Below, one piece after another: positions 1 through 9,989 of a stretch of DNA of 64,000 nt (positions are counted from its first letter, which is position 1; each line of letters opens with the position of its first letter). A model generated the notes under the pieces. It made no database searches. It saw only the letters and a program-made list of their open reading frames with translations, and had not been told where the DNA came from. A program made the position numbers and the translations under genes. This stretch comes from Prinsepia uniflora (Eukaryota; Streptophyta; Magnoliopsida; Rosales; Rosaceae). The stretch spans positions 10,884,501 through 10,948,500 of the forward strand of contig CM064873.1 of NCBI GenBank assembly GCA_032719365.1, given 5' to 3'.

Positions 1-550
1 CCGACTCCTTTATACAAAGTGTCCCGTCATAGTGAATCGTCATAATGAATATGTCTACATCATTTGCAAACATATACGAAACCATATGGGAAAAATTCAT
101 CAACAAGCACCTAAACTAAACATGCAATTTCAGTCCTAATCTACTAGCACTAAGAACATGCAATTCCACAAATTCCAATCCTAATGTATGTACAAGCACT
201 AATCTCAAACACTAATTTCTAACTGAAAATTAAACCTTACCATACACGGGCTGTTCATCTCCTTCCTTGCGCCGAATCATCCTCGCATGTGCCTTCCTAC
301 GTCTGAAACTCTTCAAATATCAAAATTAGGCTATCAATTTCCCCTAAATCGCGATAGCCCCAATTATGAAATCCCTAAATCGCTACTTCCCGAAACCCTA
401 GAATTCCCCAAATTGCAAAATCCTCAAATCGTGATTTTTACGTCGCTAGAGAGGAAGAGAGTTTGATTCGCCCTTAATCCTTTATCGGTACTATCTCACT
501 TAACGTCGATTCCATGTCAAACTCTTCAATTTGGTCTTCTATACATCGCG
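1..550. other. Left-edge sequence without a confident gene
   Basis: No long open frame. The minus strand carries a stretch resembling a plant 5' leader plus one short exon-like segment (separate entry). I see no transposon termini here. The stretch ends where the Cassandra LTR begins. Confidence 0.4.
241..302 (-). other. Possible short exon of a minus-strand gene running off the left edge
   Basis: On the minus strand a 62-nt segment is preceded by an acceptor-like GAGTTTCAG and followed by a good donor (GTATG then GTAAGG). One frame reads without a stop and includes MIRRKEGDEQPVY. The upstream minus-strand sequence resembles a 5' leader. I do not recognise the protein, and no neighbouring exon is visible in the remaining 240 bases, so this is a weak proposal from splice-site and frame signals only. 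Confidence 0.2.
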
Positions 551-690
551 TGTAAGATCCGTGAGCTTGGGGAAGCAAGACCAGTGAACAACCCCACAAC
601 GCTCGATGAGGGAAATGTGAAGTGCTTTATATGTGTGGGCACGTATCTTCCAAGCGCGAGGCATTTTGGGTGCTCACTGACTTTGGGTTT

Positions 691-763
691 GGTTGGAACT
701 CTAGAGTTAAGTGAGGTTGGGCTGGGGCAATCCCAAGATGGGTGACCCACTAGGAAGTTGTGC
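691..763 (+). promoter_or_regulatory. 5S rRNA-like pol III promoter segment in Cassandra 5' LTR
   Basis: The segment matches the 3' half of plant 5S rRNA, including an A-box-like GAGTTAAGTGAGGTTGGG and a C-box-like GATGGGTGACCCAC. It is diverged from functional 5S, so activity is doubtful. It is not a 5S rRNA gene, because it lies inside an LTR. Confidence 0.7.
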
Positions 764-840
764 GTGAGTTCTCAGAAACAAAGTCGTGAGGGCATGGACC
801 CAAAGCGGACAATATTGTGCTAGGGGAGATGAGTCATGAC

Positions 841-2200
841 CAAGGATTGAAATATCGATATCAACACATATATTGCTAGTCAAATTTTTGGATATATCGC
901 TCTAAATATCGATATCGATATCGATATCGTTTACGGTCAATAAAAATAACGGAAATTTAGTTTAAAAATTGGAAATTTTTAATGAAATTTTGAGAAAAAC
1001 TTAAATACTCAATAATGATTATATATGACTAATAAAAACTATATAATGATTTTGATATAATAAATATATGATAAATAATATGATACAATAGGGTTCCGAC
1101 GATGACTAATAATATAAAATTTTAAATATAAATATAAATTGAAGTAAATTACTATAATTGAATGTTAATATAGTTAAAAATATAACAATAAGCATAATAA
1201 AGAAGTTTATATTTACATAATAATTTTAAAAAATTGGATATTAATTGGTGAAAATTTGACGTAAAACAAATTCTTATCAACCGTATGCTCATTTTATATT
1301 TTTCGAAAATCCATTAATATTCAAATTAACCAATCAACATAATTTTCTTCAATTCAACATAATTTATTTCAATTAACCATACTACTCTAAGAATTTTTCC
1401 ATTCAATATAATTTACTTCTAAAATTCATTAATATTCAAATTAACATTATATTTATAATAATACCACCTTCCCTTTTGAATTGAAGAAAAGAAGATCAGA
1501 TCATTAATTCCGAAGCTTGTAGAAGGTAGCTTTTTAAGACAAAGTCTTCAAAGAGAAGACAAAGAGGAGACTTTTTTTTCCAGTTTAATATCCGCTCATT
1601 GTCTATCTCCAGTTTTCCTTCTCTTTATTTCATTTAAGAGATATGGATACTAAAGATTGCAATTGATTAATATGAACACAAACCACCGACAATAGCCAAC
1701 GAAGAGAACTGCAAGCGTGCAATCGTTGAAGATCCACGATACCACCACTACTGCTCTGCTCCTTGCTACAGCTGCTGCTTCTCTCTCCGCTCACCACTGC
1801 TGCCCCGCTCGCCGCTGCTGCTACAGTCTCATCCAAAGTTGAAAAACAGATGGCCATGTGATTTTGTCATCATCAATGTGCCCTTAAACAGTCCAACAAG
1901 AAAAGGTACAAAACACCAAAGCTTTCTCTTCTCAGTATAAGAGACAAAAAATCTCATAATATCAACATTTTTCCTCTTTCCTCAGTCTTTTGAACATGGA
2001 AGGTAAATTTTCCAATTTGTTGGATGGATATCGGTTAAATTTCGGTGGATATCGGTTCATTTTGCTGATAGTGCCTGATATTGTCTGATACCGTGGAAAT
2101 TGGGGGAAAATTTTCCTTCCCCTTGGTTTAGATATTGACCTTTCAAATTGGCAATATATCAGTTGATATATCACTGATTTTACTGATATTTTTAACTATG
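841..2200. mobile_element. TIR-type DNA element inserted at the end of the Cassandra 5' LTR
   Basis: This stretch separates the Cassandra 5' LTR from its internal domain. Its ends are imperfect inverted repeats (left CCAAGGATTGAAATATCGAT, right complement CCATAGTTAAAAATATCAGT). It is flanked by an imperfect duplication of about 7 bp (TCATGAC left, TCATGGC right). The interior is AT-rich with (ATATCG)n-like stretches near the left end and a GC-richer island at about 1680-1850, which is open on the minus strand but not recognisable. A Mutator- or hAT-like non-autonomous element fits. No transposase is visible. Confidence 0.5.
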
Positions 2201-2419
2201 GTCATGGCATAATGGTATTAGAGTTGGACCCCGATCCGAAGTGTGCCAATTAGGACGATGGGCCCCAAGGTAGGTGGATTGTAAGATCCATGGCCTAGAG
2301 GAAGTAAGACCGGTGAACAATCCCACATCACTCGGGGAGGGAAATGTGAAGTGCATGATATGTGTGGGAAATTCTCTTCCTAGTGTGAGGCCTTTTGGGA
2401 GCTCACTAGATTTGGATTT

Positions 2420-2492
2420 GGTAGGAACTCCGAAATTAAGTGAGGTTGAGCTGGAGCAATCTTAAGATTAGTGACCCACTGTGAAAGTGTGC
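2420..2492 (+). promoter_or_regulatory. 5S rRNA-like pol III promoter segment in Cassandra 3' LTR
   Basis: Counterpart of the 5' LTR segment: GGAACTCCGAAATTAAG followed by a degraded C-box (AGATTAGTGACCCACTG). It is more decayed than the 5' copy. Confidence 0.65.
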
Positions 2493-2693
2493 ATGAGTTT
2501 CCAGAAACAAAGTCATGAGTGCATAGGTCCAAAGCGAACAATATTGTGTTAGGGAGACGAGTCATGACAGCGTGGATGAAGTCTCCATTCTTTCCTAGTA
2601 TTTGACGTCCATATGACATAAATGACGGAAAAACACTGATTTGTCCAAACTCAGACGTCTCAGGGTGTACTTAACACCAATAATGAGTACAGG

Positions 2694-3080
2694 GTGCAAA
2701 GTGACACTTTAAGTCGAAAATATGGTGCATTTGAAATAAAAAGCCTTTTATCATTATGGATGCTCAAGGTTAAAGGCCTGCTTCTTCTCGTGGGCTTTGT
2801 AAATCTCAATACCATCAATAGTTTGGTAGCAGAAAGTCGGGCTCTTCTTAAAGGCCTTGGTGCAGTTGCCGATCTTGGTTGCCAATTTTTAGTTATTGAG
2901 GATGATTCGAAAGGTATTATAAATGTCATTGATAATAAGCTTAAATCACCATGGAAAATCCTTCGAATTGTAGCCAATGTCAGAAGATGTAGGAGGAAGT
3001 TTCTTGCCACCACTTTATCTCATGTTCTTTGGGAAGCTAACTTTGTGGTGGACTCATTGGCGAGTCTTGATCATCAATAA
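2694..3080 (+). pseudogene. RNase H-like (RVT_3) domain fragment, probably LINE-derived
   Basis: An open frame of 128 codons resembles the plant RNase H-type domain at the C-terminus of many LINE-like polyproteins. Visible landmarks are AESRALLKGL, then DLGCQFLVIEDDSKGIINVI (acidic active-site region), and the tail HVLWEANFVVDSLASLDHQ (family pattern HVpREaNxvADxLA). No reverse transcriptase precedes it and the N-terminal part of the domain is missing, so it is a 5'-truncated remnant. An A-rich tail (3206-3230) follows about 130 bp downstream, as expected for a retroposed copy. The alternative is a captured fragment of a host RNase H-like gene. Confidence 0.6.
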
Positions 3081-3257
3081 GGAATGAAACAATAATGGAT
3101 GAGAATGCTCCCTAATGCGGTGATTGATCCTTGGAAGTTTGACTTCTTTAATTGTGGGTGTCTTAGGGGATTTTCCGTTTTTTAGTTTTTCTTTTATTTG
3201 TATAAAAAAAATCCTAAAAAAGAAAATAATATCATGGAAAATTGATATGAGAAATAT

Positions 3258-6200
3258 GGTTATTTACACATATTGACAGGACCCGTCCCAACTGGACGTC
3301 AAAAAAACGTGCCCGGTCCTGCTCCCGTTTGACAAGTCAACTAAAGGTCCGAAACTCCCCTTCAGTGCTTGCCAGACAAGGGATGTTTGCGCGGATTTCT
3401 TCTGCTGTCACTGCCTCACGATCAGTCCCGAACATCGTACCACGGCCTGGAGGGTCACAAAACAGAAAAGGTGTGAGTGGACAAAAATGACCTCTTATAA
3501 AAACATTTATCAAAATACAATCTTACCCTCCAGTTTTCACAAACTTGCATGCATATCGTAAAACATGAGTGACCGATAAAATCAAAACATATTTTCCCAT
3601 GGTCCATAAAACTCATGTTCACCAAATCAGTTCATGTTATAAAACATCAAATCCCGGCTCTCAGGCCAAACCATGTGAAAACATAATCACTGGCCACGAA
3701 GACCAAAAACCCGTACTCCATACCAGTACGTCATCACAAATAACATCAATCAGCACTAATCACAAGTGCATAATACATATATCAATCCAATCAATCCGCA
3801 CTACTCACAAGTGCTGCACAATATCACAAATCACATCTGCACTACTCACAAGTACTGCACTACGCGTAGGCCAATATCCAGTCACTCTCTCGGGAACAGA
3901 CACCTCTGGGCTCAACCCCCTCGGGCTCAATCACCTCTGGGCGAACACATCCCCAGGATCAGACACCTCCGAGTGGTACATCCAGGCTCAGTCTCATCCA
4001 AGAAGCTGACTACCATAGGATCAACTCCCGATCCTACAATCACATCCCCCAAACTCCGGTCGTCTGGGTAATCCCCCCAAGCACCGACCGTCTGAGAATA
4101 TCACAATCACAATGAAAACCATCCCGGGAATTACATCCCAAAACATTTCAATCAAATCATGACTTCATACCAAGTCAAGATCATTCTCAACTGGGTCTCA
4201 AGCCCAAAATACCTTTTACACATAAACCGTTAAAATCACATTTAAATCAATAGAATAATCCGGAAATCATCATTGACTCACCAACCAAGTCAAAATATCA
4301 TTTTAGAAATCATTTAGACTCCGGGCCTAGCCCAAAACATCATTTGCACGTTCCTCGTAAAACGTGCCCAAAAGACTGATTAAAATAATCATAAAATTCC
4401 AATAAATCATTAATTTCACAATTTCACAAGTGACTCCAAATCCGAGTCAAAATCACTATTCACTTGGGTTCTCATGCCCAAAATAACATTACCACGCAAA
4501 TCCATGCGTTGCAACCTCCGTTGCCATTTTCACGTAAACCCTTGACTCATTCCCGAGTCACAACATCATTCTCAATCCATGACTCATAATCCGAGTCCAC
4601 ACATTATTTCCAACCAATTTTAATCCCGGACTCACAAACCAAGTCCAAACATCATTTTTACCAAATTTCGTAATTTCTCAAAAATTGCCCAAAAATAATA
4701 ATATAATATTCATAAAACCGAGAAATTACCGGATTGAAACATAAATCATGCTCAAGCATATAAAATCATATAATAAGGCATTTAAATCATATATGCATGC
4801 ATCACGGTTAGAAAACAAAGTCCACTCACACACACCGTCCAAAACGGTCCCTTTCCGAGCTGCACGTTTTTCCGTAAAATCTGGAAATCACAACTCCTGT
4901 CCAAAATCATTATAGAGGGTTACTAATATCTCAAAATACAACATATAATTTTCCCCAATTTTTCCGGGATTTAAATACGTATTTTTAACGTAATACAAAA
5001 CTTCGGATACACGGAACATTAACGAAACAATATCCGATTTCATCGAAATCAACGTCAAAATGTTCGTTACACTGAGAGGATCAAAAGTCATGTTGACCTC
5101 ACCTTGAGACTAGGCCAGACGCGCCCCCACGCGCCGCCGTGAATGGCTGCGCGTGAAACCCACGCGCCAGCTACAATACTGTCTCCCTCACTCGTTTGTC
5201 TGATAAACGGGTCCTTTAACCCGCGATCAGACCCGGTTCCAATCCTGTCAATTCGACACTAATTCCTTCAATTGAGCATTCAGTTAGTTTCAATCTAAGT
5301 TCAATTAGGGTTCTGTAACATTAATTATACGAAACCATACCTCAAACCCTACGATCAAAGTCGATTATTCGAAGGACCTCCGGCCATTGTTCATCATCAG
5401 AACTCCCTCAATTCCACACGATTTCCTTAAATTGATTCATCAAGAAGCATCAAGGGACTCAGGTAAATCTTTTCCCCAAATCAATTGAATCAATTCGTGG
5501 CTCAAACTCCACGACTCAAACTCGATTCTTCGTCACTGTGCAGCTATAGAGTTCAGTCAATCTCAATCAGTTTCTTCCAATTGATGGATCCAGAAGCATC
5601 GTGGGATCCTCAGGAACATAATCCCCAGCTCAATTTCAACAATCAAAGCCTCCAATTCCTCGACTCAATCTCGAAATTTCAGAGGCCACCCTCCTTCTGT
5701 TCTTCCACAATTCGACCCCAATTCCCTTCGTTCTTGTTGCAGATCGATTCGTATTGATCCCAGAAAGCTAAATGAGGCTTCAATTCCTCTCCTCACGGCT
5801 CAATTCTTCCAATTTGATTTTCCCCCCAAATTGTTTAAAATCCGAAATTCAATTCCTCAGCTCACTCCCAATCTCCCGTGTTTACCCAGTTGAATCCATC
5901 TCTCAAAGCTCTCAAATTCCCCTCAAAATTGGTTGTGAAAGGGAGCTGAATTCTCCCAATTCTGATTCCCCTCACACGGGTAAGAAAACAAAGAAGAGGA
6001 AAAATGGGAAAAAATGGAAGAAATGATGAAGGGTAAATGATGATGTTGTAATGATGGTGTTGGGAGGGAAAACATGGACCAGATTTCAGGGGATGGGTGA
6101 CACTTGTCCACTCATCCGAATGTGCACAGTCATCGGGTACTGTTCATATTAAAATATTATTTTAATCCCGGTTCGTTCGGTTAATCGAGCCCGATTCCGT

Positions 6201-7235
6201 GACCATAACTTCGTCGTCGAATCTCCGATTTCGCCATGCCGCCTGTCGTTGGATTCGTATCGACGAGACCTACGTAACGGTCCTTGGCCCTCGTCCGTTA
6301 GACTTCCCGGCCAAAAAGTCAACATTTGGCCCCTAATATGCCAAATTACCAAAATACCCCTCTACTTCCGAACACCATAACTTTCACCTCGAATGTCGGA
6401 ATCGAACGTGCCACCTGTCTATGAACTGGTGACGTCCCGAACTACGTCACAGTCCTCGGTCAAAGTCCGTTTGACCACCCGAACTAAAAGTCAACATTTT
6501 GCCCACGCCAGGGGCAAAACGGTCATTTTGCACGTTTCGTCCGATTTCACTCAACTAATCCCCGATTAGTCATTCTAAATCATAATTAATTAATATTCAA
6601 TCCCGATATTCGGGACGGGTCATTACACATATACCTTTTAAGGTTTCTCATGTTTACACAAATAACCCCTCAAGTTTCAACAATTACACAAACACCCCTC
6701 ATGTTTCAAAATCTTTGTGCATACCCCCTTATGTTTAAAATTTTCCTTAAACAAAATTACTCTTGGATAACAATCCTCAATAAAGATTAAGTTATCTCAC
6801 AATCAAACACATTTTCTCAATTTTGTTTTATAAAAAAATTCTACTATTTTTATAAAAATATAAAAAACAAAATTAAGCTATTTTTTAATAATTATTAACG
6901 TAATTATAATTCATGCTCAATTTTATTTTTTATTTATTTTTATAAAGATTAAGCTATCTCACAAATTGGAGAATTTTTTTTTAAAATTTTTTTAGTTTTT
7001 TTTAATATTATTAAAAAATGGCATAATTTTTATAAAATAAAAATTGAGGAGATCTGTTTGGTTGTGAGATAATTTTAAAGAGAAATAGTAATTTTGTTAT
7101 TATAAATAAAACTTTAAATGTAAAGAGTTATGAGCAAGAGTTTTTAAACCTTGGGGATATTTATGCAATTGTTGAAATCTAAATGGGTGTTTGTGTAAAC
7201 ACGAGAAACCTCAAGGGATGTATGTGTAAATAACC
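3258..7235. mobile_element. Foldback MITE split by a solo LTR
   Basis: The left end (3258-3273 continued at 6633-6760) and the reverse complement of the right end (about 7120-7235) align over roughly 120 bp. Both start GGTTATTTACACATA and share AGGTTTCTCRTGTTTACACAAA. The AT-rich interior (6760-7120) is also roughly symmetric. The solo LTR at 3274-6627 lies 16 bp inside the left terminal repeat, so the original element was about 620 bp. I cannot see its own target duplication, so its superfamily is open. Confidence 0.6.
3274..6627 (-). mobile_element. Solo LTR of a Tekay/Del-type gypsy family (3354 bp)
   Basis: On the minus strand it begins TGTAATGACCCGTCCCGAA and ends GGGACGGGTCCTGTCA. It is flanked by a perfect 5-bp duplication CATAT (3269-3273 and 6628-6632). 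It is the same family as the solo LTR at 20422-23613 and the gypsy 5' LTR at 33908-37212. No primer site or internal domain is attached, so it is a solo LTR, the usual product of LTR-LTR recombination. All open frames inside it recur in the sister LTRs as repeat-borne, non-coding frames. Confidence 0.92.
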
Positions 7236-8509
7236 TTGGTAAACGCGGATAATATTTGCATCTCAGTCTAGTGATGTTTACTCATATCAGTATTTCGATT
7301 TATCGAATAATTCTTATATATACATATATTATAATCGAAGCTATTTATTTCCTAAACTATCATTTCAAGATCATTTATATAAAATTCAACCAAATTAGAA
7401 ATCATTTAGCCATATGGGAATAATGGGTAATAGGAGAAACAGGTAATGAGATAAGTGAGCAATAGGAGTAGTGGGTAATCATTCTCATCAAGTTGTTTAT
7501 TAACAAAATAATCAAAATATTAATGTGAATGATTTTCATTGCTATTGTTTGCTTACCATTATTAACCGGAATGAAAATTAATTGATTACAAAAATGCCAT
7601 TTTTCCCCCAATTCTCTCATCCTCGTGTTCTCTTTTCTATCACCATCTCAAAACTCATTTGCTGAGACATTTAATTCATTTAAAAATAAATAGAGTGTTA
7701 TGCTTCATTTTTTAAAAGATTCCATTTACTAAAAAAAAATTGTTCCTCTTTCTTTTACATGCATATACAGAGATCATGAGGCGAGATGATAGACCGAGAT
7801 AAATAATGGGTTTAATCATGGGAGTATTGAACCATTTAGAAGAAAATAGGATACGCTTAAATTTATTTTGGTTGAACTTTGTAATTATTGTAAAAGTTGT
7901 AGAGGAGCTTTAGTATATATATAAAAAATTAAAATAAGTAATGAGGATTATTAACAGCTACCAAGTTAATTTCATTACTCCAAAATGGGTAATGCCAAGA
8001 TTTCATGTGGAGTCCACCTATAAAAAAAAATTTGATTATGCAAGTAAACACATAAGTACTTTGTAATGGGAATCATTCTGGCCCATTACAATGATTTATA
8101 TTATTTGTAAGTAAACACCTCCTTATGTGTATAAATTAAATAGATAGTTCACAATAAGGTCTTAATATATTGTTACTAATACTGTTAATTTGTCTGATAC
8201 ATATAAATTAATGACTAAATTATCTTCAATTGTGTTGTTTTCCTGCAGAAATAATCTTGAAATGATATTGGAACGATTACGACTATGATATATGTATAAG
8301 ATTTTTTCTGTAAATTGAAATAGTGGTACAAAAAAATAGGTATCGAAGGGTATATATAATGCAAATATTATCCATATAATAATAATAGTCTTGTAGAATT
8401 TAAAATGCGTAAATTTCTAAAAGATCAATATTATTGCAATACAAAAGAAAATTCTTTTTGTAACAAGAAACCATATATCATAAAATAGAAAAGATCTATA
8501 CACCATGAA
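7236..8509. other. AT-rich intergenic stretch, downstream side of the RING gene
   Basis: No supportable gene. It contains a 15-bp perfect inverted pair, GGATAATATTTGCAT at 7247-7261 and its complement at 8359-8373, and further imperfect inverted segments, suggesting an old, decayed TIR-type element. Confidence 0.4.
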
Positions 8510-9305
8510 TCAAACAATTGCGTTAGGCATATCCGCATTGATCAACTCTTGCTGTGATTTATCATGATCATCACCGGTAGGCATAGCAAACCGACACAAC
8601 GGGCAAAACCTACTTTGTTCTAGCCACTCCACGATGCAGTCTTCATGATAAAGATGTGAACATGGCATTCGAGTTGCTTCTGAACCCACCACAATCTCCT
8701 CCAAACAAATTGAACACGACGGGGATAGTCTCGTAACCATTTCTTCTTCCATTCTCATCTTCTCCAACTTCTCAATCGACGACTTACTTGCCCTAACAAA
8801 TTGAATCTCAGGACCAAAAAAAATCCTCCAACGACGTTTCATACACAACATAAATATCAATCTCCACAGCCATACGTAGATACACCCATTCGAAACCCAT
8901 AAGTTGCTTCCTCCATGCCACATCGGTGGCTTCGTTGACTAGTTTATCGGCTAGGGCTTCACAAAGCGAGGGTGGGACATGCAGCTGGGGCAAAACCTTG
9001 CGAGCCAAGGCAGAGGTGGCGGAATCGTGTGCACCCGTCCCTATCACCATTGGGAGCTTGACGTTGTTCTTGCGATGAACGGAAGAGGTTTCAATCGTTT
9101 GATCATCATCGTATACCATATAAAAATCATCCTCATCATCATCCTCATCATCATATAGTTTGATGGCTTTCTTGTTGACAATCTTGACCGTGAAATCCAT
9201 CAGGTAGTGCGTGGAGAAAAACTCAGAATCAGTGTGAGGTTGAATAATGTCAGTTGGCGTTACATTGAAAAAGCCTGCACGAAATAAAATTGGAATAGTA
9301 TCCAT
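8510..9305 (-). pseudogene. RING-H2 finger E3 ubiquitin ligase, one homopolymer frameshift
   Basis: Intronless minus-strand gene starting at an ATG at 9305. The first frame runs 165 codons and stops just past an A8/T8 run (8816-8823). The adjacent frame continues directly with a RING-H2 domain (about 8594-8716): CSIC, then PCSHLYHEDC, then CPLC, i.e. the C-x2-C...C-x-H-x2-H-x2-C...C-x2-C ligand pattern. Such small RING-H2 proteins act as E3 ligases that recruit an E2 enzyme. The N-terminal part has an acidic patch (YDDEDDDEDD) and no transmembrane segment. The combined length is about 264 residues, normal for soluble plant RING-H2 proteins. The break is a single-base length change in a homopolymer, so it is either a sequencing error or a genuine null allele. 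Substrate is unknown. Confidence 0.8.
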
Positions 9306-9989
9306 GGATGAGGTGGTATGCTAAAACTTGTGCGCACTAAAATCATTAACAAAGATGAAGTCGCGGAGTAGTACGTTTAATAGACAAATATTTGGTTGTT
9401 TCCTTTTATGGGTAGAAGAAGGAATAATATTCAACCTTATCCAAATTTAACTAGGATGTATAATGATTGATGCATAAATATAATATAATTAAAAAATAAT
9501 TATGATTTCCTTATAATTACTTACTAATCAACGTACAACAATCCAGAACATAATTAGCAAAAAATATTAACGTCGTTTTTTTTCCAAATATTAATATTAT
9601 GTGACAGTATTTCAAATAAACTAAAATTAATATTTATGTATTTATGTTTTTTCCTATTATTATATTAGTAAAATCGGATTTGGCCAACGTTATTTCACGG
9701 TGATCTTATTAGAAGTTATTACAATTTGAGCAACATAACAAATCATTGGAATTTGGAAATTTACTTTGGCTAATATTCACTTTGTAATATATATGTTGTT
9801 TGTTGTCCTATTATTAGACTGAGAAGTAACCAAATTAATTGAACCTCCCATTGCTCTTCCCTCCTTTCCCACCAATTTGACCCTTTCATCTCTCTCTTTT
9901 CTCCCCAACACCCACATTTCTCCCTTGTTTCTCTATTTACATCGTAAGGGACCTGTAAATTTCATGCTAATACTAACGGTAGTTGTCTC
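9306..9989. promoter_or_regulatory. Divergent intergenic region between RING-H2 and RBOH
   Basis: Both genes are transcribed away from these 684 bp. The RBOH-proximal part (about 9845-9945) is strongly CT-rich (CTCTCTCTTTTCTCCCC), typical of plant 5' leaders. The rest is AT-rich. No individual regulatory site is certain. Confidence 0.45.

Larger units (their letters stand above)
551..2569 (+). mobile_element. Cassandra-type TRIM retrotransposon, split by an inserted element
   Basis: Two related about 290-bp LTRs (551-840 and 2280-2569) begin TGTAAGATCC and end GTCATGAC(A). Both contain a segment clearly derived from 5S rRNA, the hallmark of Cassandra TRIMs. Bases 2201-2279 hold the tiny internal domain, with a decayed tRNA-iMet primer site (TGGTATTAGAG) and a purine-rich stretch before the 3' LTR. 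The 1.36 kb between 841 and 2200 is not Cassandra sequence and is annotated separately as an insertion. No coding capacity is expected in this family. No convincing 5-bp target duplication flanks it, so the ends are eroded. Confidence 0.8.
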
